The notes beneath the pieces were generated by a model. The model saw nothing but the letters and a program-made list of their open reading frames with translations. It searched no databases and was not told where the DNA came from. Source: Cydia pomonella (Eukaryota > Arthropoda > Insecta > Lepidoptera > Tortricidae). From it: DNA of 64,000 nucleotides. The DNA lies in assembly GCF_033807575.1 (NCBI RefSeq), contig NC_084713.1, forward strand, positions 18,079,389-18,143,388, read 5' to 3'. The position numbers were made by a program, and so were the translations under genes. This document shows, piece after piece, positions 24,903-34,859 of the stretch (positions within the stretch are counted from its first letter, which is position 1; each line of letters starts with the position of its first letter).

Positions 24903-26166
24903 TTATGTATGTCATAACTACCTTATTTTTTCTGGAAAAATAAATAAATGAGTAAAACGAGAGGTTAAATTTTATGTAGCTATTTATAAATGCAATTACT
25001 AATGAGTTCTACACGATCAAAGTCCCCAGCGAAAACCAGTTATTTCAATAAAAAGAAAATTTCACGATTCAAGGTATTCAGTGAATGGAAATGGGCTGGA
25101 ATTTTTCACCACATCGCATGCTAATGGTCGTTATTTATTTGTTTGTGTTTGTGGCCAGTTTACTAGTGACCTAAAATGTTACCTAAGAAAAGCTGGCAAA
25201 TGTAATAGTGAATTCCGTGTGCTTTATTACTTTAAGGCAGACTAGCAGTTGAACTGCTAATTTAAATAAAAAATAAATTTATTAGCATCAATCATGAGAA
25301 ATTATATATTTACATAATCAATTACAATAGCTATTTAAGAGATATTTAAGAAAAGAATTGGAATATTGTTGATATTTCACTGACACGTGTACAATTTCGA
25401 CCGTTTTGTTCGTTGAAACTTGATTATCCTATTCGCTCTTCATGTTTAACATATTCACCGTTGAGCTACGGTCGTAGCCAATAAAATGGATTTTCCGGTA
25501 TGTAGCGAAAATGCTTCTTAGAGGTAAAATGATAGTGTCGTGTTAGGGCTGAATGGGTTAATGAAAGATACTGCAATTTTTTTTAATTATAATTAACATA
25601 TTAAAACTTTTTTTCTTCAAACTAACAAAAAATAATGAAACGTCAAACTTGAGCATTTCTATGGCTGTTGTTTATGGTAAAATATTCTTCGTGTTTATAA
25701 CAATGATAATATATACTCCTTTTAAAGGATTGATGATTTATACATCCCATTACTGGTACCACGTCCATCAAAGGGGTGTTTACTATACATTTATATTTAT
25801 CAAGTTGCTATAACTATATTTGCCCATATACTCGTACTTACGTATCATATATGGATCAAATAAAAGTAAACGATAGACTTTATAAGCTACCAATCTGACC
25901 CCCATGTATGATCAGCGAAAATAAATGGTTTCGGAGAAATCATTAGTGCTTATTATTCATTCTGTTCAGTAGTACAGTATTCAGTAGTAGATACAGAGTA
26001 TAAAATATAATTTTCCTCAATAACATTGACTAAGTATAGCAAAAAAGGCATTTACTTTGTGTAAGTTTGGACAATACTTTTACCCTACTTCATTCCCTCG
26101 AGAATTGACACGTCACATCACTTTATGGACTACGCGTGATGGTGTGTATTGTTGTTTATTGTTTAA
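24903..26166. other. No gene recognised
   Basis: AT-rich DNA. Around 25730-25795 the sequence CCCATTACTGGTACC ... AGGGGTGTTTACTAT is the approximate inverse of 41283-41333, so part of this stretch belongs to an unnamed dispersed repeat. Confidence 0.4.
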
Positions 26167-26409
26167 TAAGGTCAGGTGGGTTAAGAAAAAACATAGTTTG
26201 TATTGCTCGAGGCAAGAGAAAGAGTATATTACGACCAAGGTAACTTTGCACAAACTTGGCAATAATAATTTAATAATATAATACATATCCATATAAGCTT
26301 CATACTTGACGTACCAGTTGGCATGAAAACTAAGCACGGTCCGACTCTGATGGTGGACCAAGAAAATACTCTGAGGATGATGAGTATTTTCTTGGCCCAC
26401 CTGACCTTA
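26167..26409. mobile_element. MITE with TAAGGTCAGGTGGG termini
   Basis: The left end TAAGGTCAGGTGGGTTAAGA is matched by the right end read inversely (TAAGGTCAGGTGGGCCAAGA), 24-25 bp with few mismatches. The right end also folds on itself (GTGGACCAAGAAAATACT at about 26353 with its inverse before 26403). It is 243 bp long, with no functional ORF. The antisense ORFs of 73-95 codons that cross it are not genes. Confidence 0.7.
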
Positions 26410-26599
26410 TATTGTCTTGTATATATCGTTAGGGCTTGTGCACAAGTCACGCGAGGTTTTTTCGGCTACTTTTTGACCCTCCCTTGAAGGGGGAGCCCTT
26501 GGTGATATTTGGTGAGGTTCTTGGCTAAACCCCCCCACCCCCACATAACCTCACGTGTATTTTTTATGATTTTTTTTCATTCGACCTAAATAGTCCTGT

Positions 26600-26667
26600 A
26601 TTGTTTGTATTATGAGTTTTTCTTTAGTAGTGCACAATAAAGAATTTTATTATTATTATTATTATAG
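26600..26667 (+). mobile_element. Retroposon 3' end with ATT tail
   Basis: AGTAGTGCACAATAAAGAAT followed by a run of TTATTATTATT resembles the 3' end of a non-LTR retroposon (AATAAAG signal plus trinucleotide tail). The upstream part is not recognisable. Confidence 0.4.
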
Positions 26668-26749
26668 TATAATATATATAAATAGTATTGTATAGAGTGA
26701 ATCTTGTCTAGACTCGCTATTTTGAAGTGCCAAGTGAAGATTTGAGTGC

Positions 26750-26890
26750 TGCAGGGCTAAGATAGTCAGCTCTTTATTATTTGTCACCATGCCTATCACG
26801 TTCTTTTAAGTATATAAGTGCGACAGTGACAGGCATAGCGAAAGGCGATAAAAATGGAACCATGGTGCCATCGCTGGGCACTGTCCCAAT
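26750..26890 (+). mobile_element. 140-bp MITE family, copy 2 (plus)
   Basis: GCAGGGCTAAGATAGTCAGC, CACCATGCCTATCACGTTC, GTGACAGGCATAGCG and AACCATGGTGCCATCGCTG follow the order of the copies at 3951 (inverse), 32887, 41174 (inverse) and 60898. The 78-codon ORF on it is accidental. Confidence 0.7.
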
Positions 26891-27298
26891 AATTGCTACC
26901 TTAATATTAATTTCAAGTAAAAGAAGTGGCCAATGGGCTGTTCCATTAGAGTTAGGCTGTCATACAATAGGACATTTATATATAAATTCAAAATTCAAAA
27001 ATTTATTCTGCAAGTAGGCCTCAAGGGCTCTTTTACAAGTCAATACAACATTTATAGTAACATCATATAGTGACATGAAAAATACATAACAACATTTTAT
27101 AAATACAACAGCCAATACCTGGGTAAACATTACATTATAATAATCTTAAAATAAATAATTACTACAATACAATAGAGATGTATAGTCTCTATGGTTAAAA
27201 ACACATTAAATCTGGAGATGTAAAAGGTCCCCAATGTCAGAGTACTAATACTAATAAAATTTGGAGGTGTAAAGTCTCTCCAAGTGTCAAAATAAAAT

Positions 27299-27649
27299 TT
27301 ATACTAAATAAATAAACCGCGTCTGGACTGTTAAACTAGCAGTCTCATAAACTAATGCTACATTCTGTACATAACTAGTATGTATGTACATGCATGTACA
27401 TAGATTAGATTTAAATAAGAAGTTTTGAACGTACCTGCAATTAAAAAAAACCGCGCGTTTTAAAAACTGCCAGTCTGCATCAACCGTAACCGTCAAGACA
27501 TGTTTTTTATAATCCAGATTAGCTTGAAGAAGAATAACGGTCGCGTCCGGTCGAAGGAAAACGCAAACAGGACTTAGTGTTAGCCCTGGGGCTTTAATGG
27601 ATGAGTGTTTTTGCTTTTTTGGACTTAAGCACCTTTTTACACTTTCCAC
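27299..27649 (-). other. 116-codon ORF of unknown origin
   Basis: The minus strand stays open for 116 codons from an ATG. The first 70 residues are of mixed, protein-like composition (SPKKQKHSSIKAPGLTLSP, VDADWQFLKRAVFF), while the rest looks like translated AT-rich DNA. I do not recognise the protein. It could be an exon remnant, a piece of transposon or chance. No acceptor or donor stands out, and there is no homologous copy elsewhere in the window. Confidence 0.2.
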
Positions 27650-27777
27650 TTTGATTTTTAAACAGTTAACTTTCTGAGTTTTTTTTTTGTTATTTTTTAG
27701 TGCAAACTACTTTTTAGTAAAGCATTATCTACTCGAGTTTTATTCTTATTCAGTGAGGCCAAACGTTGGTAGCCTAT

Positions 27778-27881
27778 AGATCGTGTCATTAACAACGACG
27801 CGTGACTTGAATCATAATGTTATGTAATTAAAGGTTAGATTGGACAAATCTGCGCGTCATCGCGGATGGCACGAACTATAG
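27778..27881. mobile_element. Short MITE (AGATCGTGTCATT ends), copy 1
   Basis: The left end AGATCGTGTCATTAACAACG and the inverse of the right end (AGTTCGTGCCATCCGCGATG) are similar. A second copy in opposite orientation lies at 31298-31402 with the core AAATCTAACCTTTAATGACA. The right end abuts the SINE at 27882 so closely that the head of the SINE is altered. Confidence 0.6.
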
Positions 27882-28450
27882 CAGTAAGAGCGTGCAGCTT
27901 TCAATCCGGAGGTTGCAGGGTCCGGAACTTATATACGATATATCATTTGATATTTACCAGTCGCTTTTCGGTGGAGGAAAACTTCGCGAGAAAATTGGAC
28001 TAATCCCAGTAATGCCTAGTTTCCCCTTTGGGTTGGAAGGTCAGAAGGTAATTGCGTTCGTAAAAACTAGTACCTACGCCAAGAGGACTAGTTTCCAAGC
28101 AACGAAAGCCCACAGACTTCGCTGGTTCGGTCATCTGGCCAGAATGGGAGAAGATCGGGCTGTCAAGAGGGCGTTCTTGGGACGACCGACTGGTAGCCGT
28201 CAGGGCCGTCAGGGGGGTCGGCCCAGGTATCGCTGGAAAGACAGTGTGGCAGCGGATCCGCTTCAGCTTCGCGTCAGTAACTGGCAGGAAGTTGCGCAGG
28301 AGCGGGACAGGTGGTACGCTCTCGTTTCGGAGGCCAAGATTATTTTTGGATCACTGAGCCTAAATAGTTAGTTAGTTTTAGTTAGTTGCCAAGCAAACCC
28401 AAGGCTCACATGAGCTATGGCAAAAAGCGTGGACAACGTGAGGAAGATGA
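27882..28450 (+). mobile_element. SINE copy split by a LINE insertion
   Basis: The left part (27882-28102) and right part (28389-28450) together match the SINE at 24565: GTAAGAGCGTGC, ATATCATTTGATATTTACCA and GGTTGGAAGGTCAGA on the left, and AGGCTCACATGAGCTATGG and ACAACGTGAGGAAGATG on the right. The B box is damaged (GTTGCAGGGTCCGG), so polymerase III transcription is unlikely. A 286-bp LINE fragment lies between the two parts. Confidence 0.75.
28103..28388 (+). mobile_element. LINE C-terminal fragment inside the SINE, 8-bp duplication
   Basis: The plus-strand frame encodes HRLRWFGHLARMGEDRAVKR, then GGRPRYRWKDSVAADP and WQEVAQERDRWYALVSEAK before a stop. This is the C-terminal LRWxGHxxRM...GRPxxRWxD...W...RxxW region of non-LTR reverse transcriptases. 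The end has a TAGTTAGTTAGTTTTAGTTA tail. The insert is flanked by CCAAGCAA at 28095-28102 and 28389-28396, a probable target duplication. Related 3' ends are at 46310 and 48190. It is in frame with the upstream SINE sequence, giving an accidental 159-codon ORF (27892-28371). Confidence 0.8.
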
Positions 28451-28707
28451 CGAGCGAGGTCAAATGCTAGTGTTAGTCAGTTAAAATTAAATGACAAATT
28501 TATAATGGAGAAACATATTATGACAATGTTATTATTACATATTATTGGAAATTATAATGATGTCTCATTTACTCGACGAGTTGATCAAATAAGACGAGAA
28601 TTTCAAAGAAGTAAGTTTTTAAAAAGGTTTCTGAAGTTATTTAAAGTTTTGACTTCTTATAATTTTAGTAAGGCTGGCTGGCTAAAGAAAAGACGCTTAC
28701 CACAAGG

Positions 28708-28840
28708 ATTTTCGTACACTGACCTGCCTGTTGCTATCTCTATTGCACGCGCATAATTATATTGCTGTCTCGTCCATAATGTAGACTGTCAATGTCACTG
28801 TGAGAGCGTGATAGCAATATACGCCCGTTTTTTTGTGAGG
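28708..28840 (+). repeat. Dispersed repeat with CTGTTGCTATCTCTATTGC, copy 2
   Basis: The same block order as at 21990 (GACCTGCCTGTTGCTATC, TGCACGCGCATAATTA, TGTCAATGTCACTG), closed by GTGATAGCAATATACGCCCG, the rough inverse of the start. This copy shows that the family is palindromic. Confidence 0.6.
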
Positions 28841-29044
28841 TATTTGAGTGAGGCATGTGTGTAGCTTGATCACTTAACCTACAAGAATTGTTTTTCTTTC
28901 TGTTAAGAAGAATACATATAAATTGTTTCATGATGTTAAGCAGAGTGAATAAAACATTGATCATAGTTTTATTATAAGTACACACACCTATATTAGGTAT
29001 TTACCAACTTTATAACATATGTTTGACATCAAAACTAACAGTGT

Positions 29045-29058
29045 CCCCCCCCCCCCCC
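29045..29058. repeat. C14 homopolymer
   Basis: An uninterrupted run of 14 C in AT-rich DNA. Similar runs are at 7754-7767 (C14), 35013-35026 (C14), 39205-39217 (C13) and 63917-63928 (G12). Confidence 0.9.
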
Positions 29059-29119
29059 TAGCCCTCTATATCTTAAAGAGCGTTTCAACTATCTTTCCTC
29101 GGTCCGCTGTGCAGAGAAG

Positions 29120-29286
29120 CATCTCCTTACTCCACCATCTTCATCAAAGGTTGTCGGAAGAGTTCGCTTCTTAGCGATAAGACTGCCTGTTGTTACCTAA
29201 CTTTTAAGTGTTTTTTTCATTTCCTGTCTATTTAACTGTATGGTGCACAATAAAGAATATATACTTACTTACTTACTTACTTTTTT
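29120..29286 (+). mobile_element. Non-LTR retroposon 3' end, copy 2 with ACTT tail
   Basis: It shares TTAGCGATAAGACTGCCTGT, TGTATGGTGCACAATAAAGA and a long ACTTACTTACTTACTTACTT tail with the copy at 22855. The longer upstream part (CAAAGGTTGTCGGAAGAG) also matches the inverse copy at 40313 (CTCTTCCAGACAACCTTTGG), so the family body extends at least this far. Confidence 0.65.
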
Positions 29287-29487
29287 ACAGTGTAGTGTAC
29301 AGTCGCCATCAAAAGTAGCGGATCAAATTCTATAATAACAAATAGTGATGGTTTTATATCTAGAACAATCAGGACTGTAAAAGATATACTATTGAATGAA
29401 AATTTTAGAGATTTATCTATATTTGGAAAAGTTATCTGGGATGTCAGATACTTTTGGCGCGTTGTTTCATCCGCTAATATTGATGCT

Positions 29488-29906
29488 TATTTATTTAATC
29501 GTATGGCGATATAGTCACATAGGCAAAATTATACATATACAGTATTATTTGTAAGGCAACATCCAAGTTTTGCAACCATTGCACAGCATCGGGCGTCAAG
29601 TCTAATAGATCATCCGGGCTACCCGAGTATGCGCGGAGTGGGCACCGCTGGATGATGTGCTCCATAGTCTGGTCCTCAATGCCGCAGTCGCATAGCGCGG
29701 AGTCTCTCCAACCCCACTTATGCCGGAAGAAGTTGCATCGTCCGTGCCCGGTTCTTAAGCGGTTTAAGCGACACCATAGTTTCCTAGGAAGGTCGGTCCC
29801 CTTGTTCATGATAGTCGGGTCGATATTATCGGTTCTTAAGCGGTTTAAGCGACACCATAGTTTCCTAGGAAGGTCGGTCCCCTTGTTCATGATAGTCGGG
29901 TCGATA
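29488..29906 (-). mobile_element. 5'-truncated Jockey-like LINE end with internal tandem duplication
   Basis: The minus strand encodes DLPRKLWCRLNRLRTGHGRC, then KWGWRDSALCDCGIEDQTM, EHIIQRCPL and LQNLDVAL. The CxC...H...C knuckle and LNRLRTGHGRC motif match the C-terminal region of Jockey-type LINE reverse transcriptases. It is flanked by TAATATTGATGCT at 29475-29487 and 29907-29919, a 13-bp target duplication. The 5' portion is duplicated in tandem (see next entry), keeping the frame. It is non-autonomous and inactive. Confidence 0.85.
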
Positions 29907-29910
29907 TAAT
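29749..29910 (-). repeat. 81-bp tandem duplication at the LINE's 5' junction
   Basis: 29749-29829 and 29830-29910 are identical except for one base near the end (ATATTAT versus ATATAAT). The unit is 27 codons, so the LINE frame is kept. Both units stop at the same point of the LINE sequence (GTCGGGTCGATA), which is where the insertion meets the target. Confidence 0.9.
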
Positions 29911-29928
29911 ATTGATGCTGACTGTACA

Positions 29929-31046
29929 CATTAAGTTAGGTGTGGTCATTATTGCCATGCCCGCACTGAGCGATATACGTCTGCGCTAAACAATAAATCT
30001 GTGTTCATATTTACAGTGTATTTATTGCCTATCAAGATCCTATTTACAAGCTCACCACAACAGTTTGAACATTTTCGCGCCACAACTACCGCCGTAATTT
30101 TTCGTATACACAGGACAAAAGCTTTTTCAGACCACATGCTCCCTTCCCCCATTTTAACAAAACGTAACCTCAGCCAAGGATATTAATTCAAAGAATAGGA
30201 AAAGTTGAACAGCGGAGCCAGGCGCAGTAGGCGAGCTTAACAAGAAACGTCAGACGCGTGCCGTGATTGCGGCGCCTTGACACCCTGAGATATTAAACCG
30301 TCTGGGAGGAAACAGCGAAATAAAGAATTGAATTAGTTGGCTGGATGTGCTTAGCTTTAAAAATAAGTAAGAAATAAGGAAAATAAGTAAAAAAATCACT
30401 TCACTTCACTTAAGTATAAATATTTTATTTGATTGAAAATTTGTTTAACACTGGCTGAAAAAAGACGAGAAAATTATCTTTGTTGTGAATACAATATTTT
30501 CATTATTTTTTGTTATTTAAACAGAGTCATGAAATTTCACAGATGATCAGAAGCAAATTAATGTTTTGACTTTTTATACTTTCGGTAGATTTTTTTTATT
30601 TATTTTTTCATTCACTGCTAGCTTTTAATTATTATTAATTATTATTTTTAAGTTGTTACTTGTATTTAATGCTCATTAAATTTTTATTATTTTTTTGTAA
30701 ATACTGTGTTTAATAAAGGCATTGTTCCACTTTTTGAAATAATTTGTAAAATCCCAAAAGTTAGCTTTTGTATGTAATCAACCGTACTTTGCTAGATTGT
30801 AACTGAATAGCAAACTGCGATTTATTTTTCATTTCTATTCATTTCTTATTCTATTTTGCAAAGTTTTCCAGTAGAGCATGTTTTCTGGCTAACTTCAACA
30901 GAATGAATTAGTATTGGTATATTGTTATCTAGGTAGTTAGACGCTATAAAGACAACAAAAAAAAAGCTTTCTCCGTCATATCGTCAAGTAACAACTAAAA
31001 CTCACCAATTAATACAACGAGAACAAAACTATAGTGAACCGTACAA
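29929..31046. other. No gene recognised
   Basis: A moderately GC-rich patch at about 30200-30310 (GGAGCCAGGCGCAGTAGGCG, ATTGCGGCGCCTTGACACC) is followed by very AT-rich DNA (30400-30780). No exon or shared repeat was recognised. Confidence 0.4.
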
Positions 31047-31156
31047 GTACAGTCACGTCTAAAAATATCGACACAATCTTACGGCCCATATATAAGTGTA
31101 GTGTATACATATTTTTGGCACTTTGTCCGTATCGATATTTTCAGATGTGACCGTAC
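31047..31156. mobile_element. GTACAGTCACGTC MITE, copy 1
   Basis: The ends are inverted: GTACAGTCACGTCTAAAAAT then ATCGACAC on the left, and the inverse of the right end GTACGGTCACATCTGAAAAT then ATCGATAC. The centre holds GGCCCATATATAAG. It is 110 bp long, with no ORF. Confidence 0.75.
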
Positions 31157-31297
31157 CAAAACAAGATAGATTTTTATTTTTTGTAATTAGTGAGTTTTGG
31201 TTGTTACCTGACGATATATATGTTATGTACATGAAATAGTGAACTGTTCTACAGTCTTACTTTATTGACGGAGCACTGATAGGACGAATCCTATTAT

Positions 31298-31402
31298 AGT
31301 TCGTGTCATCCACGATGACGCGCAAATTTGTCAAATCTAACCTTTAATGACATAACAATAAGAGTCAAGGCAAGACACGCGTTGTCGTGAAACACACGAT
31401 CT
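31298..31402. mobile_element. Short MITE (AGTTCGTGTCATCC ends), copy 2
   Basis: Opposite-orientation relative of 27778-27881: AGTTCGTGTCATCCACGATG, ACGCGCAAATTTGTC, TCTAACCTTTAATGACATAA, then GTGAAACACACGATCT. It lies between the two GTACAGTCACGTC elements. Confidence 0.65.
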
Positions 31403-31464
31403 ATATTTTTTGAAATTCGCTATTACCTACTTTGTTAGTGACAACAAAACTAATAACGTGGGAT

Positions 31465-31602
31465 GTACAGTCACGTCTGAAAACATCGACACGATCGAAG
31501 TGACAAAAATATGAATACACGACCTTATGGCCCATATATGAGGGTAGTGTATACATATTTTTGACACGTTGTCCGTATCGATATTTTCAGACGTGACCAT
31601 AC
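31465..31602. mobile_element. GTACAGTCACGTC MITE, copy 2
   Basis: Same ends and centre as 31047-31156 (GTACAGTCACGTCTGAAAAC, GGCCCATATATGAGG, ATATTTTCAGACGTGACCAT) in the same orientation, with about 28 extra bases in the left half. The longer form is probably nearer the ancestral length. Confidence 0.75.
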
Positions 31603-32799
31603 TATCACCGAAACAAACATTAAAGCATTTAAAATAACGCCTCAACGGACATTATGCACATTCGATTAGTTAGCTTAAATGCCACTCATTATAGCAGTGT
31701 CTGAAACAGTGTGAACGAGCACTTTAAATGGCTTAAAAACTAATCAATCCCAAACATAATCAATCACAACTCCACAGCTGTCATCCAAAATAATTTAAGA
31801 ACATCAGGAGCACGATTCAGATGTGACAATTTGTTATTTGGTTTTGACACAACCTTGATTGAAATTAAGTGAAAGGACGCCGATCACCAAAACTATCGTC
31901 AAAGTCGTTCGTCAAAGAGAACTAATCACTTAATACGTACCACGTTTACAACTGGTTTGTGACATGCAATAAATGATTATATTCTATTATTTTCGAAAAC
32001 GGGACATAATCGGGTACCTAACACATTTTTAAGTTAGAATCAACCTCCTGCGTCAGCGTCCCGCTGAATCTTAGCACACATCAAGATATAATCGACATGA
32101 AAATAATGATGCCTACGCACCATTCATTTTCCTCTTGACGTCTTCCCTACTTTTTTCGCTTAAGCGAAATTTATGTGCAAATATTTTGAAAGTGTATTAC
32201 ATTAGTTAATGAATGCAGCGAGTATACGCAACGTCTTTGCGCCCCTATTCTGAGCCTGGGGGACGAAAGAGGAAAACTTTTAAGGGTTTTGTCTGTCTTT
32301 GTTGAGTTTTTGCCGACTTATGATGGATAATGTGAGTTGTATTTATGAGTTTATTTTTATGGGAAAATAGGTTTATGGATTGAACTTCTTACAATGGAAA
32401 GCATTTAATACGGCCGAGTTTACAAACTTCTTTGCAAGTCCACGGTTCAAAAAATATTTACATTTATTTTAATGTTTTTGTTAAGTGCTTTGTCTTGTGC
32501 TTTAGGCAGGGGGGAGAACTGCAGCATTCGGGCATTCCAAGATTAGGGTTGGCACAACTCGACGTTCCTTTGCGTGCACAACCACAGCCAAGATAATTTT
32601 GACAACCCTAAATAGCCGCTAGGGACAGTGCCATGTGCAAGATTCGTTCCATAATCGCTGTAAAACTTCGATTTTGTGGGAAGTTTCTTTTCTGTACCGT
32701 AGTAATATACCTAATTACTTATTCTGTACTTTAGGTAATGGTCCCCAGAAAACTCGGTTGTCCATACAAACGTAGTTACGCTCTCATTTCAAAACGGCT
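31603..32799. other. No recognised feature
   Basis: AT-rich DNA without a nameable repeat or exon. Confidence 0.4.
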
Positions 32800-32881
32800 A
32801 GGTATACCTTATCCCATTGTAAGTACACAGTTTCAGAGCAATTTAGAGAACTTTGAACTTACAATATGATAAGGTATATCT
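32800..32881. mobile_element. Small inverted-repeat element
   Basis: AGGTATACCTTATCCCATTGTAAG on the left is mirrored by CTTACAATATGATAAGGTATATC on the right (about 21 bp arms, few mismatches). It abuts the 140-bp MITE, so one may have landed in or beside the other. Confidence 0.55.
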
Positions 32882-32886
32882 AGTCC

Positions 32887-33014
32887 TGTAGGGCTAAGAT
32901 GGTCGGCTCTATATCATTTGTCACCATGCCTGTCACGTTCTAACAAGTATGTAAGTGCGAAAGTGACGGGCATAGTGAGAAGCGATAAAAATGCAACCAT
33001 GCTGCCACTGCTGT
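32887..33014 (+). mobile_element. 140-bp MITE family, copy 3 (plus)
   Basis: CTGTAGGGCTAAGATGGTCG, CATTTGTCACCATGCCTGTC, ACGTTCTAACAAGTATGTAA, AGTGACGGGCATAGTGA and GCAACCATGCTGCCACTGCT: one of the best preserved copies. Confidence 0.75.
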
Positions 33015-33479
33015 AATTAGTTTATGTAGCTTCCGATACCACAGTTAAATAAATACGGCGAATTTAAGTTTATTTATGAAAACTTGTTCTTGCTCTATTT
33101 CGTTTGTTATATAAACTAAAGCTATAAAAACGAATTACAGGACTGAATATATTTCATGACATTAAATGTGCAAAGTGTACAGCCCAATTCAACTCCGTCT
33201 GTATTGGAAGGTGAAATTAGGCCGCGCTTGCCTGGGACTCTTAATGTATCAAACTTGCCTTACGTATGAAATAAACTAGATCGTAGGGCCATCACGTATA
33301 TGAACACTACACGAGTGCGAAAGAGGCAGACTACATATGAAAAAACCTGACCAGTTTTGAACTTCATAGCGGCCGCTAACGGCCATACTTTTGATATTTA
33401 ACATTTATTACATTGCAGATTTGTCGGACAAATAATAAAAGCTGTAACACACACTAAAATTAATTTAAAAAAATCCTTA
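33015..33479. other. No recognised feature
   Basis: No gene or shared repeat seen. Confidence 0.35.
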
Positions 33480-33659
33480 AGTGAGCACTTTGCTGGCAAA
33501 ACTGGAAAATCTTAATGTTTCTGCTTTGAATATAAATAGTAATTGTATCAATATTATTTATATATATGTATGTTGATGTTTGTGTATTTCTTATGATTGT
33601 ATTGTGTTCGTACATGTACCTTATTGTATCATCTATACCTCATGTTTTTGCACCGCCTA

Positions 33660-33775
33660 CAACTTATCTGCTTTGCCTAAAGGTTGACTGTTAGAGAATG
33701 CCTTACGGCATTAAGTTCGTCTATTGTACAGTGTGTTTTCTTGTGTGCAATAAAGATTAAATAAATAAATAAAAT
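33660..33775 (+). mobile_element. Non-LTR retroposon 3' end with AAAT tail
   Basis: GAATGCCTTACGGCATTAAG (a small hairpin), TTGTACAGTGTG, GTGCAATAAAG and a TTAAATAAATAAATAAA tail form a recognisable LINE-type 3' end. The upstream limit is unclear; sequence from about 33480 may belong to it. Confidence 0.6.
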
Positions 33776-34399
33776 CCCGTTATTCCCATTCTAGTTAGAT
33801 AAAATAATGACGTTTATACAGATGGGTGCAAAATTATAATCCTGGGCTGCAATAGTCCACTGAATTTTTATAGACCTGATTCCAGAATAGTCCCTTGCGT
33901 ATAATGGATGGCAGTGAGCCTGTCACTTGACGCTCCCCTGCAATACCATTATACAGCCTGACTGCAGGATCTGTTTTTATCCTGCTGTTATGCTTCTAAT
34001 TGCTGTATACCATAATAATGCACTAGAGACTAGGATTATTGTGATTATAGTAGACTTATAATGAACTGACTGAATTAACCGCATTTAGGGCTCCTTAAAA
34101 ATTTTTTGTTGCTTATTTATTACAGTATTTGGTTTACAAAATAAGGCCAATTCGGATCAAGTAATTAAACCTTTTCTTGGTAATTAATAATGTGATTTCT
34201 GCGCCTAATGGAGCAAAACGGGGAAAAGAAATTATGAATTTGGTAAGACACGTTGCTAAGAAAAGTAAATAATAAGAAATTGTTTATTACCTTAACACTA
34301 CAAATTGAATAACTAAATCATATATTTAATCGTGGAACGTATTTGGTAGACATGACAATAAAAATTTGTAGTAGGTAGTTAAGATCAAGCTAAAAGAAA
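33776..34399. other. No recognised feature
   Basis: AT-rich DNA, no exon seen. Confidence 0.4.
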
Positions 34400-34500
34400 A
34401 TAAAAATCGGCCAAGAGCATGTCGGCGCATGCTCAGTTTAGGGTTCCGTAGTTATCCGTCTGTCGCAATCATGTATATTACAAGCAAAAGGTACTCCTTC
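34400..34500 (+). repeat. GGGTTCCG-associated repeat fragment
   Basis: TCGGCCAAGAGCATGTCGG, GCATGCTCAGTTTAGGGTTC, CGTAGTTATCCGTCTGTC. I know this order from lepidopteran dispersed repeats related to those at 7391 and 43796. Confidence 0.6.
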
Positions 34501-34574
34501 GCAGCGCTATACATGTAATATTATGAATTGATTTTAATATATGATAATTGTTATTTTATTCTTATATTGTAAAA

Positions 34575-34650
34575 AAAAACATAGGCTACGGAGACTTCTT
34601 ACCATCAGGCAGGTCGTATGCTTGTTTGCCACCGACGTAGTATAAAAAAA
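34575..34650 (+). repeat. CACCTCTGG-family repeat, 3' fragment
   Basis: ATAGGCTACGGAGACTTCTT, ACCATCAGGCAGGTCGTATG, GCCACCGACGTAGTATAAAA: the 3' half of the family at 8050. Confidence 0.65.
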
Positions 34651-34859
34651 TTGTAATGCCTTGTACTTTAATTTGACGATCATTACGAGATACCTAGGTA
34701 TAAGTAGCCATTTTGACATATTTTCCGTAATTATTTTATCTGAAATTGTATAATTATTTCATATTTTGACTAAGGAGTAGGGTTTGTGAAGTTAGGGCTT
34801 GTAGAGTTAGAAGCTTGGGGCTATAAGAGATCTGATATCTTTTTGACAGTGCGAGCCTT

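Larger units (their letters stand above)
29296..29928. mobile_element. TGTACAGTC MITE split by a LINE
   Basis: The left end TGTACAGTCGCCATCAAAAG then TAGCGGAT is matched by the inverse of the right end, TGTACAGTCAGCATCAATAT then TAGCGGAT. With the LINE at 29488-29906 and one copy of its duplicated target removed, the MITE is about 200 bp. A related copy is at 41592-41727 (TTTTGACGCGTTGTATAATC region). Confidence 0.7.

Noticed and set aside
26113..26450. Minus-strand ORFs of 73 and 95 codons
   Set aside because: They overlap each other in different frames across an inverted-repeat MITE and show no domain.
29652..29909. 85-codon plus-strand ORF
   Set aside because: It is antisense to the duplicated Jockey-like LINE fragment and repeats itself because of the 81-bp duplication.
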